Assembly: GCA_001447805.1 (NCBI GenBank)
Contig: CP013099.1
Coordinates: 992,001-1,056,000 of the forward strand
DNA length: 64,000 nt
Origin: Candidatus Tenderia electrophaga
GTDB taxonomy: Bacteria; Pseudomonadota; Gammaproteobacteria; Tenderiales; Tenderiaceae
Reading direction: 5' to 3'
Both the position numbers and the translations under genes were made by a program. Positions 19,173 through 27,804 of the stretch are shown piece after piece. The notes under the pieces were generated by a model. It was not told where the DNA came from. It made no database searches and saw only the letters and a program-made list of their open reading frames with translations. Position 1 is the stretch's first letter. Each line of letters begins with the position of its first letter.

Positions 19173-19940
19173 TTAAGGCTTGATCGAGGCGGTGGTGTTC
19201 GGCGTGTCGGCTGGCAAGCCCTTTATTGATTTCAGCTTCAAGACCAGCTTGCGGCCGTCCTCTTCCTGCATAATGCGCACTGGCAGGTAGTTGAGTTCCT
19301 TGGCGCACCAGAGGATGGTGTCACGGCTGCCGGGGCGTTCCAGCTTGACGGTCTTGAACCTGCCCAGTGGTGTCTCGATGGTCTCTTCCGCCAGTTTGTG
19401 GAATGTATAGGTCTTCAGGGTGCCGCCGTCGGCGACTTGATAGTTGAGTGATTCATCGCCCCGTTCCAAGTCGTACATCACCGCCAGGTGATAGAGCAAT
19501 TTGTCCAAGGTACCCTGCGGCACATCCATGGACCACGGATCGTTATTGATGGTGTTGGTGACCCGCATCTTGTCCCAATCGAACGTGAGTTTGACATGGC
19601 GTTCTTTGTCGCTGCTCTGACGGTCGTAGGAATATTTCAGCGGGCGCAGGTGTTGCTCATGGTAAACCCATTCGGTTTTTTCCAGCAGGGTCGAATCGGT
19701 AAACCAGCGCGCATAGCCGATGGGCTTGGAATAGGACTCAAAGACATAATGGCCGTCTTCGTTTTTGTATAGCTTGCGTTTCATTTCGGCCAGCGACAAC
19801 GGCCCCATGCTCAGCACATACGTCGCCTCGAATGACTCGGGCAAGGCATGTTGCGGCTGGGCAGCAGCGGTGAATGCGGGGCCGGCCAACAGGAGCCAGG
19901 CCACAACAGCGCGCCGAATTGATCGCATTGTGGGTGTCAT
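19173..19940 (-). CDS. DUF3108 periplasmic protein
   Basis: Exported protein of 255 aa. The signal peptide has an Arg-rich n-region (MRSIRRAVVAWLLLAGPA), and the mature chain is a DUF3108 beta-rich fold (FEATYVLSMGPLSLAEMKR, LGRFKTVKLERPGSRDTILWCAKELNYLPVRI). No biochemical function is known for the family. Its start overlaps the purN stop by four bases, so it is co-translated with purine genes, a linkage conserved in gammaproteobacteria. It converges on dcd five bases away. The true start may be the second Met (19928). Confidence 0.88.
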   Translation of the reverse strand: MTPTMRSIRRAVVAWLLLAGPAFTAAAQPQHALPESFEATYVLSMGPLSLAEMKRKLYKNEDGHYVFESYSKPIGYARWFTDSTLLEKTEWVYHEQHLRPLKYSYDRQSSDKERHVKLTFDWDKMRVTNTINNDPWSMDVPQGTLDKLLYHLAVMYDLERGDESLNYQVADGGTLKTYTFHKLAEETIETPLGRFKTVKLERPGSRDTILWCAKELNYLPVRIMQEEDGRKLVLKLKSIKGLPADTPNTTASIKP

Positions 19941-20596
19941 GTCAATGTCTTGTCCATTTGCGCCACGGGCTCCCCATCGAGTATTGCCTGATCACCCACC
20001 AACTGCAAGCGCCCCGCGGCGAACCAGCCGATGGCTTCGGGGTAGATGCGGTGCTCTTGTTCCAGCACCCGCTGGGCCAGCGTTTCGGCGTCGTCGCCGG
20101 GCTGGATTTTCACTACCGCACGGCATACCACCGGGCCGCCGTCCAATTCCGGGGTGACGAAATGGACACTGACTCCGTGTTCCGTACAGCCGGCGTCCAG
20201 CGCCCGTTGGTGGGTCTTCAGGCCCTGGAAGTTGGGCAGCAGGGAGGGGTGGATGTTCAACATGCGGCCGCGATAGTGATTGACGAATTCATCGGTCAAG
20301 ATGCGCATGAAGCCGGCCAGAACCACCAGTCCCGGCGCGTAGCGATCGATCTGTTCCGCCAGGGCCTGGTCAAAGGCCTGGCGGTCGCTGTAGCGCGTGT
20401 GTTCGACCACCCGGGCGGGAATGCCGGCGCGCCGTGCCCGCTCTAGGCCGTAGGCCTCGGCGCGGTTGCTGATCACGGCCTTGATCTCAGCATTGATGCG
20501 TCCCGCCGCGCAGGCGTCGATAATGGCCTGCAGATTGCTGCCGCTGCCGGAGATCAATACCACCAGCGGCAGCGGTGTTTTTCGGGATTGAGACAT
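19937..20596 (-). CDS. purN: Phosphoribosylglycinamide formyltransferase
   Basis: 10-formyl-THF-dependent GAR transformylase of de novo purine synthesis. The N-terminal LVVLISGSGSNLQAIID binds phosphate, the catalytic Asn and His are in MLNIHPSLLP, and the catalytic Asp is in HFVTPELDGGPV. Length 219 aa is typical. It shares TGATG with the purM stop, so purM-purN-DUF3108 is an operon. Confidence 0.97.
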   Translation of the reverse strand: MSQSRKTPLPLVVLISGSGSNLQAIIDACAAGRINAEIKAVISNRAEAYGLERARRAGIPARVVEHTRYSDRQAFDQALAEQIDRYAPGLVVLAGFMRILTDEFVNHYRGRMLNIHPSLLPNFQGLKTHQRALDAGCTEHGVSVHFVTPELDGGPVVCRAVVKIQPGDDAETLAQRVLEQEHRIYPEAIGWFAAGRLQLVGDQAILDGEPVAQMDKTLT

Positions 20597-21654
20597 CAGT
20601 CGTTCAGAACGACGGCTGCATCCCCTGCCTCGGCAACCTCGATAGTGCCGATCTGCCAGACCGTTTCGCCCTGTTCACGCAGACAGGCCAGCGCGGCGTT
20701 CGCATCCTCGGCCGCCACGATCACGGCCATGCCGATGCCGCAGTTGAAGGTGCGGTGCATCTCTGTTTCAGCGACATTGCCCTGTTGTTGCAGCCAGTCG
20801 AAAATGGCCGGGCGCTGCCAGGCGCTGGTGGAAATGACTGCCCGGGTGCCCGCGGGCATGACCCGCGGCAGATTCTCCAGCAGGCCGCCGCCGGTGATGT
20901 GGGCCAGGGCATGGACCTCGACTTTGCCGAACAGCGCCAGCAGCGGTTTGATATACAGCCGCGTTGGGGTCAGCAGGGTCTCGCCCAGGGTGCCCTTGCC
21001 GAAGCTGTCGTTCAATTGGGCGCCGCTCACCTCGATGATCTTGCGGATCAGGGAGTAGCCGTTGGAATGGGGGCCGGACGAGGCCAGACCGAGAATGACG
21101 TCGCCTGCCTTGACCTTGCTGCCGTCGATGATCTTGTCTTTCTCCACCACGCCGACACAGAAACCGGCCAGGTCGTAGTCCTCGCCGCTGTACATGCCCG
21201 GCATCTCGGCGGTCTCGCCGCCGATCAGGGCGCAGCCGGCCTGCTCGCACCCGGCGCCGATGCCTTTGACCACCGCGGCGGCGGTCTCGATACTGAGTTT
21301 GCCGGTGGCGTAGTAGTCGAGGAAGAACAGCGGCTCGGCACCCTGCACCACCAAGTCGTTGGCGCACATGGCCACCAGGTCGATGCCGATGCTGTCGTGC
21401 TTGCCCATGTCCATGGCCAGCTTGAGCTTGGTGCCGACGCCGTCGGTGCCGGAGACCAGCACCGGCTGTTTATAATGTGCCGGGATCTCGAACAGGGCGC
21501 CGAAGCCCCCCAGGCCGGTGAGCACGCCGGGGCGGCGGGTACGGGCGGCGACGGGCTTGATGACCTCCACCAGATCATTGCCGGCCTCGATGTCGACGCC
21601 GGCGTCGCGATAGCTCAGAGAGGTGGATTTTTGCGGATCCTGGGAGTCGGTCAT
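20596..21654 (-). CDS. purM: Phosphoribosylformylglycinamidine cyclo-ligase
   Basis: AIR synthetase, the step after FGAM synthetase in purine synthesis. Landmarks: [64 protein letters not shown] and [14 protein letters not shown]. Start is ATG 21654 ([19 protein letters not shown]); an in-frame TTG 13 codons earlier has no better ribosome site. Length 352 aa. Divergent from the DUF2066 gene, with a 15-base palindrome in between. Confidence 0.96.
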   Translation of the reverse strand: MTDSQDPQKSTSLSYRDAGVDIEAGNDLVEVIKPVAARTRRPGVLTGLGGFGALFEIPAHYKQPVLVSGTDGVGTKLKLAMDMGKHDSIGIDLVAMCANDLVVQGAEPLFFLDYYATGKLSIETAAAVVKGIGAGCEQAGCALIGGETAEMPGMYSGEDYDLAGFCVGVVEKDKIIDGSKVKAGDVILGLASSGPHSNGYSLIRKIIEVSGAQLNDSFGKGTLGETLLTPTRLYIKPLLALFGKVEVHALAHITGGGLLENLPRVMPAGTRAVISTSAWQRPAIFDWLQQQGNVAETEMHRTFNCGIGMAVIVAAEDANAALACLREQGETVWQIGTIEVAEAGDAAVVLND

Positions 21655-21719
21655 AGCTGCGGTTCGCTCTTTCAAAATGTCGGAAGTGGGCAAGAAAGTG
21701 TATTATTTTAAATGATCTT

Positions 21720-21734
21720 GTCGCTGACAGCGAC
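21720..21734. promoter_or_regulatory. Perfect 15-base palindrome between purM and DUF2066
   Basis: GTCGCTGACAGCGAC is a perfect dyad (7-base arms, one central base) in the divergent promoter region, flanked on the purM side by the AT-rich TATTATTTTAAAT. It is not the PurR consensus. A regulator site shared by both promoters is possible; the protein is unknown. Confidence 0.35.
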
Positions 21735-21803
21735 TTGCAAATTGCGCCGCGGCCGTGCCAAGCATTGCCGGGACTGGCGCCTGCATAGGGAGCTGAAGTT
21801 AAT

Positions 21804-22925
21804 TTGTTGGCCATACGTTGTATTAAGCAGATTGCCGGCTGGCTGCTGGTCGGGCTGGCTGTGGGGTACGTGCCCGGCGCCCAGGCGGCGCAGGTCGAGG
21901 GTCTGTACCAGGCCCAGGTGCCGGTGAAGACCCAAACCCGCGAGGAGCGGCTGGAGGTCTATCCCGCCGCTCTGGCCCAGGTGGTGGTGAAACTGAGCGG
22001 TGACCGCAGCGTGCCCGAGCTGCCCGAGTTGTCCGGATTGATGGGCAACGCCGTGTCGCTGGTGCAGCAGTTTCAATACGCCGAGCTGCCGCCAGGCGAT
22101 GAAACCCTCCTCGAGGACGGCTATAAGCGCCTGCTGGTGGCGCGTTTTGACGGTCAGGCCGTCTCCCAGGCCCTGATCGAAGCCAATGTGCCGCTATGGG
22201 GCAGCACGCGCCCCGAGGTGTTGCTGTGGCTGGCCATCGAGGATCGCGAGACGCGCTATCTGCTGGGCGCCAACGCCGCGGCGGAACTGGAATCCCGCCT
22301 CGAGGCGCAGGCCGCGCGGCGCGGTCTACCCCTGATGTTACCGCTGTTGGATCTGGATGACCGCCGACAGGTGGATTTTGGCGATGTCTGGGGCGACTTT
22401 CATCACACTGTCATGCAGGCGTCGGCGCGCTACAGTGCCGATACGGTACTGATCGGCCGTCTGATTCGGGCTGAGGATGGCGCTTGGCGTACCCGTTGGA
22501 GCCTGCACTATGCCGCCGCGCCCAATACGCCTTCCGAGTTCTGGCAGGCGCAGGTCAATAGCCAGGAAGAGGCCCTGGCCGTGGGAATCGACGGCGCCGC
22601 CGACCGTATCGCCCGGCGCTATGCCCAGCTCTACAGCCCAGACTCGGCCGATTCCGTTGCCCTGACGGTGACCGGTGTGGGCGGCATGGCCGGCTATGCG
22701 CGGGCCATGGACTATCTCGAATCACTGGATATCGTCACTGCCGTGGAGGTGGCGCGGGTGCGCCAGGAGGAAGTGTTGTTCCGCGTCGCGATTCGCGGCG
22801 ACGCGCGCGGTCTGGAGCAGTCCATCCGCCTTGGCAGCACCCTGGCGCGCGACGCCGAGGCACAGCCGCCGGCCGAGAATGAGCTGACCAGCGCGAGGAC
22901 TTTCGTCTACCGATTATTGCCATGA
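21804..22925 (+). CDS. DUF2066 exported protein
   Basis: A 373-aa protein with a signal peptide (about 1-29, ending GAQAA) and a DUF2066 domain: VEGLYQAQVPV, ALAQVVVKLSGDRSV, DGYKRLLVARFD and LIGRLIRAEDGAWRTRWSL. Function unknown. Two adjacent TTG codons at 21804/21807 are the only plausible starts, with AGGGAG upstream. Its stop overlaps the next ATG by four bases. The run DUF2066-pgsA-like-perM-hda and divergent purM-purN is a conserved gammaproteobacterial neighbourhood. Confidence 0.88.
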   Translation: MLAIRCIKQIAGWLLVGLAVGYVPGAQAAQVEGLYQAQVPVKTQTREERLEVYPAALAQVVVKLSGDRSVPELPELSGLMGNAVSLVQQFQYAELPPGDETLLEDGYKRLLVARFDGQAVSQALIEANVPLWGSTRPEVLLWLAIEDRETRYLLGANAAAELESRLEAQAARRGLPLMLPLLDLDDRRQVDFGDVWGDFHHTVMQASARYSADTVLIGRLIRAEDGAWRTRWSLHYAAAPNTPSEFWQAQVNSQEEALAVGIDGAADRIARRYAQLYSPDSADSVALTVTGVGGMAGYARAMDYLESLDIVTAVEVARVRQEEVLFRVAIRGDARGLEQSIRLGSTLARDAEAQPPAENELTSARTFVYRLLP

Positions 22926-23488
22926 GCGTCGGCCGCCAAGATCTACCGAACCTGATCAGCATTGCCCGCATTCTGTTGACCCTGCCGGTGGCCTACCTGT
23001 TGCTGCAAGATCGCTTCAGCGAGGCCCTGCTGCTGTTCTTCATTGCCGGCATCTCCGATGCCTTGGACGGCTATCTGGCCAAGCGTTTCGGTTGGCACAG
23101 CCGTCTGGGTTCCATCCTCGATCCACTGGCCGACAAGCTGCTGTTGGTGACCGCGTTTGTGTGTTTGGGCTGGATCGGTATCATCCCGCTGTGGCTGGTA
23201 GTGATGGTGCTGGGACGCGATTTGATCATTATTCTCGGCGCCCTGGCGTTTCACCTGCTCATCGGCCGTTACGAGATGGCGCCCACCTGGATCAGCAAGT
23301 TCAATACCGCCTTGCAGATCACGCTGATTCTGGCGCTGGTATTATCCAACGGTCTGTATCCCCTGCCGGACGGCCTGCTGACCGGGCTGGTCTACGGGGT
23401 GTCGGTGACCACGGTGCTGAGCGGGCTGGGTTACGTCTGGACCTGGGGACGCAAGGCCTATCGTATTAAACAAAAACAAAGCAGATAG
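22922..23488 (+). CDS. CDP-alcohol phosphatidyltransferase (PgsA-like)
   Basis: Membrane enzyme of 188 aa joining a CDP-diacylglycerol phosphatidyl group to an alcohol. The catalytic motif reads SDALDGYLAKRFGWHSRLGS followed by LDPLADK, matching DxxDGxxA(R/K)x8-9Gx3Dx3D, with all Asp present and Lys in place of the usual Arg. The N-terminal NLISIARILLTLPVAYLLL and at least five hydrophobic helices agree. Glycerol-3-phosphate is the likely acceptor, but this linkage group is distinct from the housekeeping pgsA next to uvrC, so the substrate is uncertain. Confidence 0.88.
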   Translation: MSVGRQDLPNLISIARILLTLPVAYLLLQDRFSEALLLFFIAGISDALDGYLAKRFGWHSRLGSILDPLADKLLLVTAFVCLGWIGIIPLWLVVMVLGRDLIIILGALAFHLLIGRYEMAPTWISKFNTALQITLILALVLSNGLYPLPDGLLTGLVYGVSVTTVLSGLGYVWTWGRKAYRIKQKQSR

Positions 23489-23491
23489 ATA

Positions 23492-24574
23492 ATGTCCTTA
23501 ACCGATTCACAAAAATGGCTGATACTTACCGGCGTGGCGCTGTTCGGCCTGCTGTTATACGTGCTGGCGCCGGTGTTGACGCCGTTTCTGGTGGCCGCGG
23601 CGCTGGCCTATCTGGGCGATCCGCTGGTGGACAAATTGGAAGCCCGGCGGCTATCGCGCAGCGTGGCCGTGGTGCTGGTGTTCAGTGGCCTGATCATCGT
23701 GCTGTTCATGATCATCGCCTTTTTGGTGCCGCTGCTACAGCAGGAGCTGGCGGCCTTTATCAGGAAACTGCCCAGCTACATCGATTGGTTGCAGGGTACG
23801 GCCCTGCCCTGGATCAAGGCGCAGCTCTCGCTTGATGCCCCCAGTCTCAACCTGGACAGCCTCAAGCAGGCGATTCGCGAACAATGGCAGTCGGTGGGCA
23901 ATATCGCCGCCGGTGTCATGGGTTCGGTGTCGCGCTCCGGGTTGGCCCTGGTGGGTTGGTTGGCCAACCTGGTATTGATCCCGGTGTTGACCTTTTATTT
24001 ACTGCGCGATTGGGATGTCATGCTGGCGCGCATCCGCGAGCTTATTCCACGGCGTTATGAATCAACCACGGTGCGCTTGGCACGCGACTGCGACGAGGTG
24101 CTGGGCGCCTTCATGCACGGTCAGCTGCTGGTCATGCTGTCCCTGGGTACGGTGTATGCCGCGGGCCTGTGGCTGGTGGGGCTGGAGATGGCCCTCTTGA
24201 TCGGCATGCTGGCGGGCCTGGTCAGTTTCGTCCCATACCTGGGGTTTATCCTTGGCATGCTGGTGGCGGGCATCGCCGCCGCGATTCAGTTTCAGGACGT
24301 CATCCACCTGTTTTATATCCTGCTGGTATTCGGCGCCGGTCAGATGTTGGAATCCTTCTTGTTGACCCCTTATCTGTTGGGAGACCGCATCGGCATGCAC
24401 CCGGTGGCGGTGATCTTCGCGGTGATGGCCGGTGGTCAACTGTTCGGCTTCGTCGGCATCCTGCTGGCCCTGCCGGTGGCGGCGGTGATTATGGTGTTGC
24501 TGCGTCATGCCCACGAGCGCTACGTGCAGAGCGAGCTCTATGCCGACGCAGTCGAATCCGAACGCGATGGCTGA
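23492..24574 (+). CDS. perM: AI-2E family transporter (PerM-like permease)
   Basis: Inner membrane protein of 360 aa with the family pattern: two early helix pairs, a hydrophilic segment around 90-150, and C-terminal helices containing GLVSFVPYLGFILG, ESFLLTPYLLGDRIGMHPVAVIFAVMAGG and GFVGILLALPVAAVI. The family covers autoinducer-2 exporters and Na+/H+ antiporters, so the substrate is open. Three bases separate it from the phosphatidyltransferase and 16 from hda. PerM-hda adjacency is conserved. Confidence 0.9.
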   Translation: MSLTDSQKWLILTGVALFGLLLYVLAPVLTPFLVAAALAYLGDPLVDKLEARRLSRSVAVVLVFSGLIIVLFMIIAFLVPLLQQELAAFIRKLPSYIDWLQGTALPWIKAQLSLDAPSLNLDSLKQAIREQWQSVGNIAAGVMGSVSRSGLALVGWLANLVLIPVLTFYLLRDWDVMLARIRELIPRRYESTTVRLARDCDEVLGAFMHGQLLVMLSLGTVYAAGLWLVGLEMALLIGMLAGLVSFVPYLGFILGMLVAGIAAAIQFQDVIHLFYILLVFGAGQMLESFLLTPYLLGDRIGMHPVAVIFAVMAGGQLFGFVGILLALPVAAVIMVLLRHAHERYVQSELYADAVESERDG

Positions 24575-24590
24575 AGGTGGAGTGAGGGCC

Positions 24591-25310
24591 ATGGCTGAGA
24601 GCCGAACTGTCAAACAACTGCCCTTGGGCATGTGGCTGCGCCCGGGGGCCAGCTTTGACAATTATCACGCCGATGCCAATAGTGAGGCGCTGGCGGCCTT
24701 GCGCCAGGGCGGCACCGGAAATATGGAGCGTTTTGCCTTTCTATGGGGGGCCCAGGCGGTGGGGAAGACCCATCTATTGCAGGCGGCCTGCCATGCCGCT
24801 ACGGGCCGGGGCGAGGGCAGTGCCTACCTGCCCCTGCGCGAGGCGCCGCGCTTGGCCCCCGAGATGCTCGAGGGACTGGACACCCTGGCTGTGGTCGCCC
24901 TCGACGATCTGGATGCGGTGGCCGGCCAGCGCGCTTGGGAGATCGCCGTGTTCGACCTCTATAATCGTATCCGCGATCAAGGCAGCGGTATGCTGCTGGT
25001 CGCCGCGCGCCGGCCCTTGGCCGAGCTCGGGCTGGGGCTGCCCGACTTACAGTCGCGCCTGAGCTGGGGGCTGGTGTACCAGCTCCAGGCCATGACGGAT
25101 GATGAAAAACGCCAAGCCCTGCAGCAGCGCGCCGACAGTCGCGGCTTTGAGCTGCCGGACGAAGTGGCCGGCTATCTGCTGCGCCACTATCAACGTCAGA
25201 CCGGCGCCCTGTTTGAGTTGTTGGAGCGGCTTGATCAAGTCTCGCTGGCCGAACAACGCCGCCTGACCGTCCCCTTCGTCAAACAGGTTATCGAGTCCGT
25301 TCAGGAGTAA
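24591..25310 (+). CDS. hda: DnaA regulatory inactivator Hda
   Basis: AAA+ protein that, with the DNA-bound beta clamp, stimulates ATP hydrolysis by DnaA to prevent re-initiation. It begins [27 protein letters not shown] is the clamp-binding motif. The Walker A reads [11 protein letters not shown] (near 50), Walker B is [10 protein letters not shown], and the C-terminal half is the DnaA domain III-like lid ([21 protein letters not shown]). ATG 24591 is preferred: GGAG sits 8 bases upstream and it avoids overlap with perM. Length 239 aa. Confidence 0.94.
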   Translation: MAESRTVKQLPLGMWLRPGASFDNYHADANSEALAALRQGGTGNMERFAFLWGAQAVGKTHLLQAACHAATGRGEGSAYLPLREAPRLAPEMLEGLDTLAVVALDDLDAVAGQRAWEIAVFDLYNRIRDQGSGMLLVAARRPLAELGLGLPDLQSRLSWGLVYQLQAMTDDEKRQALQQRADSRGFELPDEVAGYLLRHYQRQTGALFELLERLDQVSLAEQRRLTVPFVKQVIESVQE

Positions 25311-25317
25311 CCAGGCA

Positions 25318-26145
25318 ATGGAATTCACCCAGATCATCCATGACAACGTGCGCACCGCCCTGGCGGAAGATATCGGCAGCGGCGATCTGACCGCCGCGCT
25401 GATACCCACCGAGGCCGAGGCTCAGGCATCTATCATTTGCCGCGAGGCGGCGGTGATCTGCGGCCGCCCCTGGGTAGACGAGGTGTTTCGTCAGCTCGAT
25501 CGCCGGGTGCAACTTGAATGGCGCGTGGCGGAGGGGCGGCGGGTCGAGCCGGGGCAAGAGCTGCTGCGCCTGCAGGGCAGCGCCCGCGCCCTGCTGACCG
25601 GGGAGCGCACGGCGCTGAATTTTCTGCAAAGCCTGTCGGGCACCGCCACCGAGGCACGCCGCTATGCCGATACGGTGGCCGGTTTGGAGGTCAAAATCCT
25701 GGATACGCGCAAGACGCTGCCGGGTTTGCGCGCGGCGCAAAAATACGCCGTGCGCTGCGGCGGCTGTCACAACCATCGTCACGGCCTGTATGACGGCGTC
25801 TTGATCAAGGAGAACCACATCCTCGCCGCCGGCTCCATTACGGCTGCGGTGAGCGGTGTGCGCCCTTTCGCCCAAGGCAAGCCGGTAGAGGTGGAGGTGG
25901 AAACCCTGGCTGAATTGCGCGAGGCGCTGGCAGCGGGTGCCGACATCATCATGCTCGATAATTTCTCTTCGACGCAGACCAGCGCGGCGGTGGCCATCGC
26001 CGCCGGGCGCGCCAAGCTCGAGGTGTCCGGCAACGTCTCGCTGGAGGGATTGCGGGCGCTGGCGGAAACCGGCGTCGACTACATCTCCACTGGAGCCCTG
26101 ACCAAACATCTGCGCGCCGTGGATCTCTCTATGCGCTTTCGCTAG
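25318..26145 (+). CDS. nadC: Nicotinate-nucleotide pyrophosphorylase (quinolinate phosphoribosyltransferase)
   Basis: Converts quinolinate and PRPP to nicotinate mononucleotide; its substrate is made by NadA, encoded at the other end of this window. Motifs: [72 protein letters not shown] and VEVETLAE. Length 275 aa is standard. It starts eight bases after hda. Confidence 0.97.
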   Translation: MEFTQIIHDNVRTALAEDIGSGDLTAALIPTEAEAQASIICREAAVICGRPWVDEVFRQLDRRVQLEWRVAEGRRVEPGQELLRLQGSARALLTGERTALNFLQSLSGTATEARRYADTVAGLEVKILDTRKTLPGLRAAQKYAVRCGGCHNHRHGLYDGVLIKENHILAAGSITAAVSGVRPFAQGKPVEVEVETLAELREALAAGADIIMLDNFSSTQTSAAVAIAAGRAKLEVSGNVSLEGLRALAETGVDYISTGALTKHLRAVDLSMRFR

Positions 26146-26213
26146 CGTCACTGCCCCACCCCTGGGGCGCAATCAAAAGCTGGCGCGGCGGCCCGTGTTG
26201 GTCTATCCTTTCT

Positions 26214-26243
26214 CGTGTTACTCAAATATAATTTGGTAACACG
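26214..26243. repeat. 30-base imperfect dyad CGTGTTAC...GTAACACG
   Basis: Arms CGTGTTAC (26214-26221) and GTAACACG (26236-26243) extend inward with CAAAT/ATTTG around an ATA centre, apart from one extra T. A second, wider inverted pair, CGCCATTC (26249-26256) and GAATGGCG (26283-26290), follows. The segment is AT-rich in a GC-rich background. It could be a nadC transcript end structure, an operator for the small ORF at 26343, or a mobile-element relic. Confidence 0.5.
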
Positions 26244-26342
26244 AGCCTCGCCATTCCTAATAGCTGTGACTAAGGTTTGTAAGAATGGCGATGGCCGACC
26301 ATATGTTTACAATGTTGTACTTAATAGTAAGGGTAGAGCACC

Positions 26343-26510
26343 ATGGCGTGTGACAGGATGGAACGTAAGATTGCACGAACGAATCTGAATGGGGAGCGGT
26401 ATGGTTTCGCCGATGAACGCGAACTCGTTGCCTACCTGCTCAAAAGGGAACGGGAGCGCGAGGCCAGACTGCGGCGTGCGCAAATGCGTTTGATTACCTC
26501 GTCCTGCTGA
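26343..26510 (+). CDS. Small highly charged hypothetical protein (55 aa)
   Basis: Translation MACDRMERKIARTNLNGERY... ends ...RAQMRLITSSC. Nearly a third of residues are Arg/Lys/Glu, with a KREREREARLRRAQ helix. AGGGTAGAG precedes the ATG at a plausible distance. The predicted single charged helix is coherent with a real small protein, but no homologue is recognised and a chance ORF cannot be excluded. Confidence 0.4.
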   Translation: MACDRMERKIARTNLNGERYGFADERELVAYLLKREREREARLRRAQMRLITSSC

Positions 26511-26746
26511 TAAAACGGGTTTATTCGCCGCGCCATTTACCGCTCAACCGACGCGCTTCACGCGCGCGCGTTTCCTGCACGATCATCCTGCTGTGTCCCC
26601 AGTCTTCGCGTATGACATCGTTTGGCGCCGTTTAGGGCGCTGGCCAGGCGATGTTGTGCTGGCCCCATTTTTGTCTAAAGTTATAAATGAGGGGTCATTT
26701 TTAGACTGTAGCAATGAAATCGCGTAAAAGTCAGTGGGGAAATATC

Positions 26747-26932
26747 ATGTCACGTGAACGTTATGGGCACTCTCGCTCCGGCGCCGAGCTTGGCGTAGAG
26801 CAGCGCAAGCCGTCGGCCGCGGCACACCTCCAGTGTGGCGGCGATCACGAATTATCAGCCGTTCCGCGCGCTCAGGAATCACTCGCGGAAGAGTGCGAAA
26901 TCGTTTCTTACGAGTCCGTTACCAGCGATTGA
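26747..26932 (+). CDS. Possible small hypothetical protein (61 aa)
   Basis: MSRERYGHSRSGAELG... preceded by GTGGGGA 6-7 bases before the ATG. The composition is unremarkable and there is no recognisable motif; the C-terminus is acidic. An in-frame ATG 33 bases upstream exists but lacks a ribosome site. Kept because the 26.1-27.0 kb stretch otherwise holds no larger gene. Confidence 0.25.
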   Translation: MSRERYGHSRSGAELGVEQRKPSAAAHLQCGGDHELSAVPRAQESLAEECEIVSYESVTSD

Positions 26933-26987
26933 GGCCGTTGCCCATGCAATCCCGTGTTTGTGCGTGAGGGCTAAGCCGGTGTGCGCC

Positions 26988-27674
26988 TCAGTCGCCGCCG
27001 CAGCCGCCGCCGTCTGAGTCACCGAGGCCAGCGAAAAAGCCGCCGTCAGCACCGCCGTCGCTGGGTAATGCACCGGAGTCGCCGGCACAGCCCGAACTGC
27101 AGCCGATATGCGAGGCGCAATAGCCGGAGCCGTAGTTGGATGCGTTGGGATTGCGGCAATCAGGGGTGTATCGGAAGCCGTTGGGGATATTCAGCTCGGC
27201 ATCGATGGCGAACAGCAAGGGCAATACCCGGGCGCCAGCCGGATGGATGCCGTCCTTGGCGCAGGCCAGGCGCCAGGCCCGCTTGATGCTGTCCTGGGCG
27301 AAGGTGGGTGAGGCCATGGCCTGCGCCGGGGTGTGATGCAGATAGCGCCCCAGCCCTGTGCGACAGAATTGTTGATAGGCGCGGGTAAACAGGATGAACT
27401 CGTGCCAGGCGTCGTCCACCACCTGTGACGGCATGGCCACACTTTTCTTGCCCGCCTGATTGCAGATGTGGAAATAATCCCTCAGGCCGTCGAAGACCAG
27501 ATCCAGCTGGCCGTCGCTGAGCTGCGGATGTTTGGCGGCGAGTTTGCTGCGAATCGCCGGATGGAATTGGTAGGCGTCGATAAAGCCCAGCCGCTTGCCG
27601 TGCATGCCGCGGCGCATGAGGTGGCCAAGCAGGGCGGCCAGGACAACGGCGAAAATCAGGTATAGCCAAGGCAT
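26988..27674 (-). CDS. Glycine-rich-domain (DUF1399-like) membrane-anchored protein
   Basis: A 228-aa protein. An N-terminal hydrophobic helix (MPWLYLIFAVVLAALLGHLM) is followed by a helical domain with VVDDAWHEFILFTRAYQQFC and LGRYLHHTPAQAM, recalling the WHxxxxxTxxYxxFC and HH motifs of glycine-rich domain (GRDP/DUF1399) proteins. The end is a low-complexity Gly/Asp/Ser tail terminating GDSDGGGCGGD, with a run of Cys in the segment GYCASHIGCSSGCAGD before it. The Cys/His content suggests metal or haem binding, but the function is not known. The gene stands alone, divergent from proS. Confidence 0.7.
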   Translation of the reverse strand: MPWLYLIFAVVLAALLGHLMRRGMHGKRLGFIDAYQFHPAIRSKLAAKHPQLSDGQLDLVFDGLRDYFHICNQAGKKSVAMPSQVVDDAWHEFILFTRAYQQFCRTGLGRYLHHTPAQAMASPTFAQDSIKRAWRLACAKDGIHPAGARVLPLLFAIDAELNIPNGFRYTPDCRNPNASNYGSGYCASHIGCSSGCAGDSGALPSDGGADGGFFAGLGDSDGGGCGGD

Positions 27675-27804
27675 AATGCGTCTCTTAAGGCTCCGATAGA
27701 TACATTGTCGGCCGCGCTATCCCGATCTTTGGCGCTGGCAAGCCTGGGCCGGCCCCGCTAAAATTAGCCCTCTGAATCAATCCTGAAAAGAAGAACCCAT
27801 CCCC

